DNA of 64,000 bases from DASVBE01 sp963770375 (GCA_963770375.1 CAVYPM010000016.1:186001-250000); one strand, 5' to 3'; shown: positions 35,587 through 45,170, numbered from the stretch's first letter. Translations and numbers: made by a program. The notes: generated from the letters alone by a model not told the origin.

Positions 35587-36255
35587 ATGAGCGAGACCAT
35601 CCCGCTGTTTCCGCTCGGCACCGTGCTGTACCCGGGGCTGCTGCTGCCGCTGCACATCTTCGAGGACCGCTACCGGCAGCTGGTCGGCGATCTGCTGGAG
35701 GGACCCGAGCCGCGGCGGTTCGGCGTGATCGCGATCCGCAAGGGGCGGGAGACCGGCATCGACGGCGTGTCCGCGCTGTACGAGGTGGGCTGCGCGGCGG
35801 TGCTCCGCCGGGTGGAGCGGTACGAGGACGGCCGGTACGACATCATCACGGCCGGCGCCGAGCGGTTCCGCCTGCTGGGTCTTGACGAGTCCCGGCCGTA
35901 CCTGCGGGCCGAGGTGGAGTGGCTGCCGGAGGAGACCGGGGACGAGGCCGCCGCCGGGCTGGCGGCGCGGGCCACGGCGGCGGCCTTCCGGGGTTACCTG
36001 GAGGCGCTGACCCGGCGCGGCCTGGCCGAGATCAGCGTTCCTGACCTGCCGTCCGACCCGGGACCGCTGTCCTACCTGGTGGCCGCGGCGGTGGTGGCGG
36101 ACCTGCCGGACCGCCAGGCGCTGCTGGCCCAGCCGGACGCGCTGAGCCGCCTGGAGTCCGAGCGGGCGCTGCTGGCCCGGGAGACCGCCATGATCGGCTC
36201 GCTGACCGCGCGCCCCGCCCCGGACCTGCGCTACTCCCCGTACAGTTCGAACTGA
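35587..36255 (+). CDS. LON peptidase substrate-binding domain protein
   Basis: The 222-residue protein consists only of the Lon N-terminal (PUA-like) domain: IPLFPLGTVLYPGLLLPLHIFEDRYRQLV, followed by GCAAVLRRVERYEDGRYDIITAG. It has no ATPase or protease part. Stand-alone proteins of this kind are common in actinobacteria; their function is not firmly known. It may be co-transcribed with the MmcQ/YjbR gene 16 bases downstream. Confidence 0.88.
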   Translation: MSETIPLFPLGTVLYPGLLLPLHIFEDRYRQLVGDLLEGPEPRRFGVIAIRKGRETGIDGVSALYEVGCAAVLRRVERYEDGRYDIITAGAERFRLLGLDESRPYLRAEVEWLPEETGDEAAAGLAARATAAAFRGYLEALTRRGLAEISVPDLPSDPGPLSYLVAAAVVADLPDRQALLAQPDALSRLESERALLARETAMIGSLTARPAPDLRYSPYSSN

Positions 36256-36271
36256 GGCGGGAGGCGGTGCC

Positions 36272-36631
36272 GTGACAAGGGACGAACTGCGGGCGTACTG
36301 CCTGGCCAAGCCCGGGGCGTGGGAGGACCAGCCCTGGGAGGACGACGTGGTCGCGAAGGTCGGCAGCAAGATCTTCGCCTTCCTCGGTGGCACGGGCCAC
36401 GGCGCGCCGTCGGTCGGCCTCAAGTGCGGCCCGAACCGCGAAGTCGCCGACGAGTGGCTGAAGCGCTACCCGGACGACGCGGCGGTCATGGCCTACATCG
36501 GCCGCTCCGGCTGGAACACGCTCCGGTCCGGCGGCGCCATCCCGGACGACGAGCTCTTCGAGGCCATCGACCTCTCCTACGACACCGTGGTCAGCAAGCT
36601 CCCGAAGAAAGAACGCCCGCCCGCACCCTGA
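36272..36631 (+). CDS. MmcQ/YjbR family protein
   Basis: The 119-residue protein has the double-wing CyaY-like fold pattern of MmcQ/YjbR: CLAKPGAWEDQPWEDDVVAKVGSKIFAFLG, VGLKCGPN, VMAYIGRSGWNTLRSGGAIPDDELFEAIDLSYD. DNA binding has been proposed for the family but the role is unclear. The GTG start follows GGAGGCG at good spacing. Confidence 0.88.
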   Translation: MTRDELRAYCLAKPGAWEDQPWEDDVVAKVGSKIFAFLGGTGHGAPSVGLKCGPNREVADEWLKRYPDDAAVMAYIGRSGWNTLRSGGAIPDDELFEAIDLSYDTVVSKLPKKERPPAP

Positions 36632-36656
36632 CCGGCGACGGAGCGGCGCCCGGCCG

Positions 36657-36707
36657 GGGTAACCCGTCACTGCTGACCTGCCCAGGGCCGGGCGCGGCGG
36701 GTTACCC
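36657..36707. promoter_or_regulatory. 10-bp inverted repeat before the phospholipase D-like gene
   Basis: GGGTAACCCG (36657-36666) and CGGGTTACCC (36698-36707) are exact inverted copies, 31 bases apart. Each arm is itself almost palindromic (GGGTxACCC). It lies 52 bases before the next start and could be a regulator site. Confidence 0.4.
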
Positions 36708-36758
36708 TCCGAGAACGCCGTTTCTGCGGCTCCGTACGTCACCTGGGGGGTTCTGGCT

Positions 36759-38470
36759 ATGAGCGATGACTTCGAGGTCACCGGCACGAACGACACGGCG
36801 CTGTTCTCGTTAAAGCTGCACCGCGGCGAGGGCATGCTGCTGCTGGCGATGAACTGGAAGAGCGGCACACCGCCCGATGATTTCGCCGGCTTCGCCATCG
36901 AATACCAGGAGCCCGGCGGCGGCCAGTTCTTCAAACTGAACAACCGGCTCTCGTTCACCCCTGGCACCAGCAGCGTGCATCCGTCCCAGCAGAACCCGAC
37001 CACGCTCTGCCCGATCCAGAAGTTCCGCTGGGTGCACTTCCCGCGCAACGCCGAGATGCCCGGCCTGTTCACCTACCGGGTGACCCCCGTCTTCATGGAC
37101 AGTGCCGACCAGCTCAGCTACGGGGAACCGCAGCAGGCCTCGCTGGAGCTGCGGCGCGAGACCTACCCGGGGGCGCTGAATGTCGCCTTCACCCGCGGGT
37201 TCGTGTCGTCGCAGGCCTTCGTGGACCGGTACGGCGCGGCGGCCGTCGCCACCCTGATTCCGGCCGCGGCGAAGGACGGGCTCCGCTTCGTGGCCAGCAA
37301 CCCGAAGGCCGGCGAGGCGCTGCCCTGGATGGGCTTCGAGGCACTGTCCGCGATCCACGAGGTGCTCGACCAGGCCATCGCGGACCCCGGCGCCCAGGTC
37401 CGGGTGATCGCGTACGACCTGAACGAGCCCGGGATCGTGTCGCGCCTGGAGCAGCTCCAGGGCCGGCTCAAGGTGATCATCGACGACAGCGGCGACCATC
37501 GCCCGTCCACCTCGGCCGAGTCCCAGGCCGCGGACCTGCTGAGGGCGTCGGCCGGGGCGGGCAACGTGCTGCGCCAGCACATGCTGGGCCTCCAGCACGA
37601 CAAGATCATCGTGGTCGACGGGCCGGCCGGCCAGCAGGTGGTGTGCGGCTCGACCAACTTCAGCTGGCGCGGGTTCTACGTGCAGAACAACAACGCGATG
37701 GTGCTCCACGGCCCCGGCCCGGTCGCCGTGTTCTCCCGCGCCTTCGACAACTTCTGGTCGGTCGCACCGGACGCGTTCGGTGACACCGCTTCCGCCGTCT
37801 GGCAGCCGCTCGGGATCAGCGGGGTGGACGCGCAGGTGGCGTTCTCCCCGCACGCCCCGGCCAACGCGCTGCTCGCGCGGTCGCCGCCGACCTCGGGTCG
37901 GCCACCTCGAGCCTGTTCTACTCGCTGGCCTTCCTGTACCAGACAGAAGGGCCGATCCGGGACGCGATCACCGCGATCACGGCGGACGACGCGGTTTTCG
38001 TCTACGGCATCTCTGACCGGCGGGTAGGCGGCATCGATCTCACGACGCCCGGCGGGAACCCCGCGCCGGTCTACCCGTCGCTGCTGAGCGGCGACGTGCC
38101 GCCGCCCTTCTCCAAGGAGCCCAGCGGGGGCGGCGGGATCCGCATGCACCACAAGTTCGCGGTCATCGACTTCAACCTGCCGACCGCCCGGGTCTACCTG
38201 GGCTCGTACAACTTCTCGTCACCAGCCGACGTCCAGAACGGCGAGAACCTGCTGCTCGTCCGGGACCGCCGGATCGCCGTCAGCTACATGGTCGAGGCGC
38301 TGCGCATCTTCGACCACTACCAGTTCCGGGTCCTGGACCACGCCGCCGCCAAGGCGCAGCGGCCGCTGGTCCTCGCCAGGCCGCCGCGCAACCCGGGCGA
38401 GGTGCCCTGGTGGCAGGAGGACTACACCGACCCCCGCAAGATCCGCGATCGGGAACTGTTCTCACGCTGA
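36759..38470 (+). CDS. Phospholipase D-like protein with two HKD motifs (frameshifted)
   Basis: About 570 residues when repaired. An N-terminal domain (about 1-130, possibly fibronectin-like) is followed by a PLD fold. The first HKD motif is QHDKIIVVDGPAGQQVVCGSTNFSW. The second, MHHKFAVIDFNLPTARVYLG SYNFS, lies after a frame switch near 37863-37882; the second frame resumes as AVAADLGSATSSLFYSLAFL. Each motif keeps H, K and D, so one active site is complete. Such enzymes cleave or transfer phosphodiesters. No signal peptide is present. The substrate is unknown. Confidence 0.85.
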
Positions 38471-38476
38471 CCGGCG

Positions 38477-39037
38477 CTAGTCCTCCGCCGGGCGGGCCGC
38501 GACGTAGGCGGTGATCTCGGCCAGGACGTCGGCGACGCCCTGGCGGAAGACCGGGTCGGTGACCTCGCCGTCCGGGCCGACGGCCTGGCGGGCGAGCGGG
38601 AGGCGGCGGCAGGCGGCCGTGATCACGTCGGCGGTGACGTAGCCGAGGACGATGGCCAGCGTGTCGTGGGCGCCGCCGCCGCGGCCCGGCGCGGCCACGT
38701 TGATCCAGGCGGTCGGCTTGGCCGCGATCTCGGTGCCGCCGACCAGCCAGTCGAGCAGGTTCTTGAAGCTGCCCGGCAGCGTGCCCGCGTACTCCGGGGT
38801 GCAGATCAGCAGCGCGTCGGCGGCCGCGATCTCCTTCCGCAGCGCGGCCACCGGGGCGGGCAGCGGGTCGTGGTCGTCGTCCGGGTTGAACGCGGGCAGC
38901 ACGGACAGGCTCTGGTCCAGCACCGTGCCGACCCCGGGCGGGGCCACTTCCTGAGCGGTACGCAGCGCCGCGGTGTTGGTCGAGCCCAGCCGGGTGCTCC
39001 CGGAGATGAGCAGGATCCGCGTTGCCTCAGACGTCAC
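38477..39037 (-). CDS. NADPH-dependent FMN reductase family protein
   Basis: The 186-residue flavodoxin-like protein has ILLISGSTRLGSTNTAALRTA (FMN phosphate loop), LLICTPEYAGTLPGSFKNLLDWL and a late GRGGGAHDTLAIVLGY. It reduces FMN or a quinone/chromate-like acceptor with NAD(P)H. The GTG start follows GGGAGG by 4 bases. It is divergent from the methyltransferase gene, with 73 bases between the starts. Confidence 0.9.
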   Translation of the reverse strand: MTSEATRILLISGSTRLGSTNTAALRTAQEVAPPGVGTVLDQSLSVLPAFNPDDDHDPLPAPVAALRKEIAAADALLICTPEYAGTLPGSFKNLLDWLVGGTEIAAKPTAWINVAAPGRGGGAHDTLAIVLGYVTADVITAACRRLPLARQAVGPDGEVTDPVFRQGVADVLAEITAYVAARPAED

Positions 39038-39110
39038 TGTGCCTCCCTGGCTGGCCGCCATCGCGGCAATCCGATTGCGGTCCGCGCCGCCTGCTGTGAG
39101 GCTAGCCGCC

Positions 39111-39863
39111 GTGAGCGGTGCAAGCTTCGAGGACCTCTTAGCGGAAGGCGCGGCGGTGCCCACCGCCGGCTGGGATTTCTCCTGGTTCGAGGGACGGGCC
39201 ACCGAGGAACGGCCGCCGTGGGGGTACGCCCGGCAGATGGGCGAGCGGATGGCCGTCGCCGCGGCCGGGCTCGACGTGCAGACCGGCGGCGGCGAGGTGC
39301 TGGCCAGCATCCCCAAGCCGCCGCCGCTGCTGGCCGCGACCGAGTCCTGGCCGCCGAACGTGGCGCTGGCCCGGTCCCGGCTGGCGCCGCTCGGCGGGCG
39401 TGTGGCCGAGGTCGACGACCTGGCCGACCTGCCGTTCCCTGACGGCACGTTCGACCTGGTGGTGAGCAGGCACCCGACCGTGGTCCGGTGGCCGGAGATC
39501 GCCCGGGTGCTGGGTCCCGGCGGCACGTACTTCTCCCAGCAGATCGGCGCCGGGTCGAACCGGGAGCTGACCGACGCGATGATGGGCCCGCAGGTGGTGG
39601 ACCAGAGCCGCAGCCCGGCCCGGGCGGCGTCGGGTGCGCAGCTGGCCGGCCTGGAGGTGATCCGGCTGGAGGAGCGGGCGCTGCGGGTGGAGTTCTTCGA
39701 CGTGGCCGCGGTCGTGCACTTCCTGCGCAAGGTGCTGTGGACCGTGCCCGGGTTCACGGTGGCGGCCTACCGGGAGCCGCTGCGCCGGGTGCACGAGCAG
39801 ATCCAGGCCGACGGCGCGTTCGTGTGCCACTCCCAGCGCCTCCTGATCGAGGCCCGGCGCTAG
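39111..39863 (+). CDS. Class I SAM-dependent methyltransferase-like protein
   Basis: The 250-residue protein has the later methyltransferase motifs: VDDLADLPFPDGTFDLVVSRHPTVVRWPEIARVLGPGGTYFSQQIG, then HFLRKVLWTVPGF. The usual motif I glycine loop is weak (GLDVQTGGGEVLASI), so SAM binding is likely but atypical. The substrate is unknown. The GTG at 39111 is preferred to an upstream frame that lies inside the divergent promoter region. Confidence 0.8.
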   Translation: MSGASFEDLLAEGAAVPTAGWDFSWFEGRATEERPPWGYARQMGERMAVAAAGLDVQTGGGEVLASIPKPPPLLAATESWPPNVALARSRLAPLGGRVAEVDDLADLPFPDGTFDLVVSRHPTVVRWPEIARVLGPGGTYFSQQIGAGSNRELTDAMMGPQVVDQSRSPARAASGAQLAGLEVIRLEERALRVEFFDVAAVVHFLRKVLWTVPGFTVAAYREPLRRVHEQIQADGAFVCHSQRLLIEARR

Positions 39864-39893
39864 CTGTACTGACGCTGCCGCGAGCTTGGCCGG

Positions 39894-40649
39894 CTACGCC
39901 GGCGCGATCCGGTAGTGGTAGCCGTGGTGGTCGGTGAACCCGGTGCGCTGGTACAGCGCGCGGGCACCGGTGTTGCGCTCCTCGACCTGCAGCCAGTACC
40001 CGCCCGGGGCCCGGCCGGCGGCGTGCTCGGCCAGCACCGAGGTGAGCAGGGTGGCCAGGCCCCGCCGCCGGTGATCCGGGCTGACCTCGACCGCGGTGAA
40101 CCCGGCCCAGCCGTCCGCCGCCGCCACCCGGGCCACCGCGATCGTCTGGCCGTCCTCGCGGACCGAGCCGAACGCCTGCCACGGCGCGGACAGCAGCATG
40201 GTCCTGGCGATCGGCGGCAGGTCCATGCCGCGGTAGTGGTACAGCGACATCCACCTGTCGTCCGGCTCCGCGGCGATCAGCACCCGGCCAGTGCCGGCAC
40301 CGTTCGGGGCCGGGACCGCACCGGGCTCGGCGGTCATCACCACGGCCGGGCCGGACCGGGTGGACCAGCCGCGCGCGTCGAGCAGCCGGTTCAGCTCGCT
40401 GCCGCCCGGGTCGCCCAGGGGGTACGGCACGGCCAGCGTCGGCGGCAGGCCGCGCGCGGTGTACCACGCGGTGACCCGGTCGATCGCCTGCTCCAGCGGC
40501 ACGCCCGGGTCACCCACGGCCAGCGCGCTGTTCGCCCGCCCGGTGAAACCCTCGGCGGCGCGCAGCTGCCACTCCCCCAGCCGGCCTTGCTCGGGCGGCT
40601 GCCAGCTGCCGGACGCGACCAGCTCAAGCGCCGATATCGAGATCGTCAT
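39894..40649 (-). CDS. GNAT family N-acetyltransferase
   Basis: The 251-residue protein has a C-terminal GNAT domain with the acetyl-CoA loop AVEVSPDHRRRGLATLLTSVLAEHA and the closing YWLQVEERNTGARALYQRTGFTDHHGYHYR. An N-terminal half of about 110 residues resembles a degenerate first GNAT domain, as in two-domain actinobacterial acetyltransferases. The acceptor is unknown. Confidence 0.88.
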   Translation of the reverse strand: MTISISALELVASGSWQPPEQGRLGEWQLRAAEGFTGRANSALAVGDPGVPLEQAIDRVTAWYTARGLPPTLAVPYPLGDPGGSELNRLLDARGWSTRSGPAVVMTAEPGAVPAPNGAGTGRVLIAAEPDDRWMSLYHYRGMDLPPIARTMLLSAPWQAFGSVREDGQTIAVARVAAADGWAGFTAVEVSPDHRRRGLATLLTSVLAEHAAGRAPGGYWLQVEERNTGARALYQRTGFTDHHGYHYRIAPA

Positions 40650-40695
40650 GGTCCCGCCAGCCTGCCAGATCCGCGCCGGGCCGGGCCCGGCGGGC

Positions 40696-41325
40696 TCAGA
40701 ACCCGATCGCCTCGCGGAGCAGCAGCACGACGCCGCGTCCCGGGTGCAGTTCCGCGTTCAGGACGAGCAGCCGGTTGATGGCACTCGGCGACCCGTAAGC
40801 AGCCTGCGTGCGGGCGCTTTCCAGCGGCAGGCAGTGCTCCTCGACCCGGCGCAGCGCGGTCTCCAGATCGGGCACGATCTTCTGCGCCCCCACGATCCAG
40901 ATCGCGCGGGCCGCGCCGCCGGCGTAGCCGGGCAGCTGGCTGCCGCTGCCCGAGGCGATCACCAGCGAGCCCGTCTCGGTGACCGCGTGGACGCTGCCCA
41001 CCGCCACGTCGGGGCTGGCCAGCAGCCGCCGGATGGCGTCGGCCTCGGTGGCCCGGTCCATGGCCAGCACGCGCGGCCTGATCGCGTCGTACCGCCCGCT
41101 GGCGTTGATGTCCGCCTCGATGCCCGACAGGCGCAGGGTCTCGCTGGCCCCGGTGAATACGCTGGCGCCCGCGGGTATCAGGGCCTGGATGCGGGCCCGC
41201 GCGGCGGCCACGCCGTCGAGGGTTTCCACGCTAAAACCGTGCGCGGCAAGCGCCGCGGCGGCCCGCTCCAGGCGGTCGGCGGGCGCCGGGCCGGTCCAGA
41301 GCGCGGCCGGGCTCTGCGTGGTCAT
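40696..41325 (-). CDS. LUD domain protein (LutC/YkgG family)
   Basis: The 209-residue protein has RIQALIPAGASVFTGASETLRLSGIEADI, a central VAVGSVHAVTETGSLVIASG and AIWIVGAQKIVPDLETALRRVEEHCLPLES, the LUD-domain pattern. In LutABC this subunit takes part in lactate oxidation, but no LutA/LutB gene is present here, so it may be an independent LUD protein. GGAGGAG precedes the ATG. Confidence 0.87.
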   Translation of the reverse strand: MTTQSPAALWTGPAPADRLERAAAALAAHGFSVETLDGVAAARARIQALIPAGASVFTGASETLRLSGIEADINASGRYDAIRPRVLAMDRATEADAIRRLLASPDVAVGSVHAVTETGSLVIASGSGSQLPGYAGGAARAIWIVGAQKIVPDLETALRRVEEHCLPLESARTQAAYGSPSAINRLLVLNAELHPGRGVVLLLREAIGF

Positions 41326-41473
41326 GGTGTCTCCTCCTGGCTCGGTGGTCGGTTCGTCTCAGCCCGACCACGCAGCCCCGCGGAATGTGAGGCAGCACCG
41401 CCGCGCCTGACATCCCGGCCCGCTGACTTGTCGGGACCGATGAGGGAGAATCGCCACCGAGGGAGCCGACGCC

Positions 41474-42399
41474 ATGACCACCCAGCCAGACCCGGGCCTG
41501 GACGCGATCATCAGCGAGCGGCGCCAGCTGATCAACCTCACCTACCGGATGCTCGGCTCGCTGGCCGAGGCCGAGGACGTGGTCCAGGAGACCTACGCCC
41601 GCTGGTACACCCTCACCACGGCACAGCGGGACGCGATCGAGTCCCCCGGCGCCTGGCTGACCACGGTCGCCAGCCGCATCTGCCTGAACCTGCTCGGCTC
41701 GGCCCGGGCCCGGCGCGAGCGCTACGTGGGCGATTGGATCCCCGAGCCGCTGCCCGAGCGCACCGAGTGGGTCGGCAGCGGCCTCGGGCCGCAGCCGGCG
41801 CACCGGCCGACCCGGCCGACCGGGTCACCCTGGACGAGTCGGTCAGCATGGCCTTCCTGGTCGTGCTGGAGGAACTGACCCCGGCCGAGCGGGTGGCGTT
41901 CATCCTGCACGACGTGTTCCGCTACCCGTTCGCCGAGGTCGGCGGGATCGTCGGCCGCACCCCGGCGGCCTGCCGCCAGCTGGCCTCCTCGGCCCGCCGC
42001 CGGATCCGCGCCGCGCAGGCCCCGCCCAGCCCGACCGCACAGCAGGCCAGCGTGGTGCGGGCCTTCAAAGAGGCCTGGGAGGCAAAGGACATCGGCGCCC
42101 TGATCGGCCTGCTCGACCCGGACGCCACCGCGACCGCCGACAGCGGCGGCCGCGTCCTGGCCTTCCGGGACCCGATCGAGGGCGGCGAGCAGATCGCCCG
42201 CGCCTGGATCGAGATCGCCCGCAACGCGCCCGCGGGCGCCACGTTCCTGGAGCGCACGGTCAACGGCCAGCCCGGCCTGGTCGCGCAGCAGGACGGCCGC
42301 ATCCTGACCGTGTTCGCGTTCGAGATCACCGGCGACCGGATCAGGCACATCTGGGCCATCCGCAACCCGGAGAAGCTCCGCCCCTGGACGGCCGTCTGA
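41474..42399 (+). CDS. ECF41-type RNA polymerase sigma factor with SnoaL-like C-terminus (frameshifted)
   Basis: Region 2 reads RRQLINLTYRMLGSLAEAEDVVQETYARWY. The linker WIPEPL corresponds to the WLPEP motif of group ECF41. The frame then switches within 41780-41815 and continues VTLDESVSMAFLVVLEELTPAERVAFILHDVFRYPFAEVGGIVGRTPAACRQLASSARRRI (region 4). A SnoaL-like domain of about 110 residues follows, which in ECF41 factors both activates and restrains the sigma. The total is about 308 residues. The usual ECF41 partner, a carboxymuconolactone decarboxylase or oxidoreductase gene, is not adjacent. Confidence 0.87.
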
Positions 42400-42432
42400 C
42401 CCGCGCCAGCCGCGCCAGCTGCGCCGCCCGCG

Positions 42433-43017
42433 TCAGCCGCGGCGGCGGAGCCGGGCCAGCAACTCGGGCGGCGCGCCGGACGGCCCGCCCGGGCTGGCCA
42501 GCGCCCGCAGCGCGTGCACGTAGCGGACCACGACGAACCGCTGGATGGCGGAGCCCGCGGGCCCGGCCGCGCGCATCATCAGGCTGGCCGGCCGGGAGAA
42601 CGACCGCAGCCGCAGCCGCACCGTGCCGTCCGGGCCGAGCTCGACGGCGAACGCCTCCTCGCCCGACTCGGGATGCCCGGGCAGGGTGCCGTACCCGAAG
42701 CCGCGCCGGTTCGGCTCGTCGACCGTGTAGACGACCCGGCAGGGTGAGGTCAGCGCCAGCGGCCCCCAGCCCACGGTCTGCGCGACGACCACGCCCGGCT
42801 CGGCCGACGGCCCGCTGGCGTGGATCCGCAGTCCGGCCTTACGGTGCATGTCCCAGTGCAGCAGGGCGCTGGCGGCCAGGTCGAACACGTCCTGCCCGGA
42901 CCCGATGCCGGCGGCGATGGACAGATGGTGATACCCGTCCGGCATCCGGCCGCGGGTCGCGCCGTGTTCGGCGTAGGTCAGCTCGGCATCGGCGAGCGCG
43001 TCCAGGTCGGGTTCCAT
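42433..43017 (-). CDS. DUF1990 family protein
   Basis: The 194-residue protein has LTYAEHGATRGRMPDGYHHL, FDLAASALLHWDMHRKAGLRIHA, a central CRVVYTVDEPNRRGFGYGTLPGHPESGEEAFAVEL and a hydrophobic C-terminal IQRFVVVRYVHALRAL. This is the DUF1990 (YuxK/At1g-like) pattern, with no established function. It starts 41 bases after the upstream methyltransferase gene on the same strand and is probably co-transcribed. Confidence 0.85.
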   Translation of the reverse strand: MEPDLDALADAELTYAEHGATRGRMPDGYHHLSIAAGIGSGQDVFDLAASALLHWDMHRKAGLRIHASGPSAEPGVVVAQTVGWGPLALTSPCRVVYTVDEPNRRGFGYGTLPGHPESGEEAFAVELGPDGTVRLRLRSFSRPASLMMRAAGPAGSAIQRFVVVRYVHALRALASPGGPSGAPPELLARLRRRG

Positions 43018-43058
43018 CCCGGAACCGTACCCGCCGCCGGGCCGGTCATGTGGCCGCG

Positions 43059-43925
43059 TCAGTCCCCGGCGCCCACCGTCGCGTGGCAGAGCCGGGACAG
43101 CTCGATCGGCCGGAGCAGGTCGGTCCGCTCCCACAGCGCGGCGCTGACCGCGTCCCGCTGCCGGACGTCCCGCACCCCGGTGAAGCCGTGCCTGGTCAGC
43201 AGCCCGGTCATCTGCTCCGGGGTGAAGAACGACAGCCACGGCTCGCCGCGCCGCTCCGAGTCGGGCATGACCAGGTCGGCGTAGGCGACGCCGTCCGCGT
43301 CGCGCAGGTCCGCGGTCAGCATGTAGTCGGTGACCAGCTCGCTGCCCGGGGCCAGCCGGCTCAGGCTGGCCAGGGTCGCGCCGATCGCCTCGGCGGTCAG
43401 GTACATGGTGACGCCGAGCCAGCTGACGAACGCGGGCGCGGCCGGGTCCAGCCCGGCGGCGGTCAGCGCGGCGATCAGCTCGCCGGTCTCGAAGTCGACC
43501 GGCACCCAGGTCAGCGTGGGCGGCTCGGCCAGCCCCGCGGCGGCCAGCAGGGCCCGCTTGCGCTGCTGGGTGGCCGGGTGGTCGACCTCGAACACGCGGA
43601 GCCGCCCGGCCAGCTCCGACCGGCAGGCGAACGAGTCCAGGCCGGCGCCGAGGATCACGTACTGGGCGGTGCCCCGCGCCGCGGCCAGGGCCAGCTGATC
43701 CTCGGTGAACCGGCTGCGGCAGGTGGCCTGGGCCCGGGTGCCGGCCAGCAGCGGATGGTCGCCGTGCTCGCGGTGATAGCGAAGATAGGTCTCGGCCTTG
43801 TCGCCGAGCAGCAGCGCGGCCAGCGAATCGGCAAAGATCCGCGGCTCGGAGTCAACAAGCAGATGAGCGGCCCTGGCGGCCGCGGCGGTCATCGCAGTCT
43901 GGCTCGGCTGGCCTTCATTTTCCAT
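43059..43925 (-). CDS. SAM-dependent methyltransferase, leucine carboxyl methyltransferase family
   Basis: The 288-residue protein has the LCM/TIGR00027 features: AARAAHLLVDSEPRIFADSLAALLLG, CRSRFTEDQLALAAARGTAQYVILGAGLDSFACR and VFEVDHPATQQRKRALLAAAG, then FVSWLGVTMYLTAEAIGATL. Actinobacteria have many paralogues that O-methylate carboxylates; the substrate is unknown. It is the first gene of a likely pair with the DUF1990 gene. The AT-rich stretch before it (43930-44000) probably holds its promoter. Confidence 0.9.
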   Translation of the reverse strand: MENEGQPSQTAMTAAAARAAHLLVDSEPRIFADSLAALLLGDKAETYLRYHREHGDHPLLAGTRAQATCRSRFTEDQLALAAARGTAQYVILGAGLDSFACRSELAGRLRVFEVDHPATQQRKRALLAAAGLAEPPTLTWVPVDFETGELIAALTAAGLDPAAPAFVSWLGVTMYLTAEAIGATLASLSRLAPGSELVTDYMLTADLRDADGVAYADLVMPDSERRGEPWLSFFTPEQMTGLLTRHGFTGVRDVRQRDAVSAALWERTDLLRPIELSRLCHATVGAGD

Positions 43926-44067
43926 GCCGGAACATTACCAGCCAATGCCCTTATTATAGCATTACGGAATTAATTCCGCTAGCCTTGAGAAATGACAATT
44001 GTATTTCAATTTGCCGGGCCTGGTATTGCCGCCGCGGCGCCGGGCGCCTGAACCGGGCGGCGCGGCG

Positions 44068-44229
44068 ATGCGGCCCGGCCCAGGTGAGGTGCTGCACTTC
44101 TCCGAGGATCCCGGCATTACCCGGTTCGTGCCGCACATCGCAGCAACGGCCCAGCGGCCGGAGGCGTACGTCTGGGCGGTCAACGCGGCGCGGGCGCCGG
44201 ACTACTGGTTCCGCCCCCCGCCCGGCTGA
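44068..44229 (+). pseudogene. Truncated DUF6886-like protein fragment
   Basis: From ATG 44068 the frame reads MRPGPGEVLHFSEDPGITRF, then AYVWAVNAARAPDYWF, which I recognise as the N-terminus of a small actinobacterial family (DUF6886, normally about 150-170 residues). It then ends RPPPG and stop within a C-run (44213-44219), where relatives continue. The remaining sequence to 44240 is too short for the missing part, so it is a deletion remnant, not just a frameshift. Confidence 0.55.
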
Positions 44230-44240
44230 CTGACGCCGGG

Positions 44241-45128
44241 TCAGCCGGGGGCGAGCCTGCGGGCGCGGGCCGGGGGTGCGCTGGTGGCCCAGCGGATGGC
44301 GCGGACCATGCCCTGGCCGGCCGGGCGGACCAGCGCGGCCTCGGTGACCGGCAGGTACGGGACGCGCAGCGGGATCCGCGCCCACCGGGGCAGAGTCGAG
44401 ACGGCGGCCGCGGCCAGCACACCGTAACCCGGCCTGGCGATGACTGGCAGCGGCGGCGTTAGCAGCAGGAACCTGGCTGCCTCCCGGGCCTCGGGTGTGG
44501 TGCGCAGTTCGGGGCGGTAGGCCTGGATGCGGGCGGCCAGTTCGGCCTCGTTCCGCGGCGGGTCGGCCGCGCCGAGCGCGAGTGCGATCGTGGCCATGTC
44601 ATTGACGTAGCGGTCGCGGTCCTCCTGGTTCAGCGGCTGCGCCCCGAACCGGCTGTGCGCCCGCAGGAAGCTGTCCACCTCGGCCACGTGCACCCAGGTG
44701 AGCAGGTGCGGGTCGGACGCGGCGTACGGCCGGCCGTCCCGGGCGGTGCCGGTGACCCGGAGGTGGATCCGGCGGACCCGGTCGACGGCCTGCTGCGCGT
44801 CCTGCGCCCGGCCGTACGTGGTGACGGCCAGGAAGTAGCTGGTGCGCTGGAGCCGGCCCCACGGGTCGCCGCGGTAGTCGGAATGCTCGGCGACCGCGGC
44901 CATGGCCAGGGGGTGCAGCGAGTGCAGCAGCAGGGCGCGCAGCCCGCCGACGAACATCGAGGAGTCGCCGTGCACCCGGCGGACCGGGCTGTCCTCGGCG
45001 AACCAGCGCTCGCCCCCGTCGGCGTTGATCACCTCGCGCTGGCGCGGGCCGTCCGCCCCGGCCACCCGCGCGAAGATCGACACGCCGATCCTGGAGCGCA
45101 GCGTCTCGGCAGCGGCCCGGGGGTCCAT
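44241..45128 (-). CDS. Oxygenase MpaB family protein (DUF2236)
   Basis: The 295-residue, mostly helical protein has the DUF2236 features: VRRVHGDSSMFVGGLRALLLHSLHPLAMAAVAEHSDYRGDPWGRLQRTSYF, HLLTWVHVAEVDSFLRAHSRFG and a final hydrophobic segment. The family includes MpaB oxygenase and the latex-clearing protein, which bind haem b through conserved histidines; the histidines in LLHSLHPLA and WVHVAEVD are present. The substrate is unknown. Confidence 0.87.
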   Translation of the reverse strand: MDPRAAAETLRSRIGVSIFARVAGADGPRQREVINADGGERWFAEDSPVRRVHGDSSMFVGGLRALLLHSLHPLAMAAVAEHSDYRGDPWGRLQRTSYFLAVTTYGRAQDAQQAVDRVRRIHLRVTGTARDGRPYAASDPHLLTWVHVAEVDSFLRAHSRFGAQPLNQEDRDRYVNDMATIALALGAADPPRNEAELAARIQAYRPELRTTPEAREAARFLLLTPPLPVIARPGYGVLAAAAVSTLPRWARIPLRVPYLPVTEAALVRPAGQGMVRAIRWATSAPPARARRLAPG

Positions 45129-45170
45129 AACCTCATTATCCGCCGCCGTGCCGGGTGGTAAGCACGCAGG

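Noticed and set aside
40291..42399. Full 702-codon frame as one protein
   Set aside because: Only the part after about 41800 is protein-like (ECF41 C-terminus). The rest is antisense to the GNAT and LUD genes.
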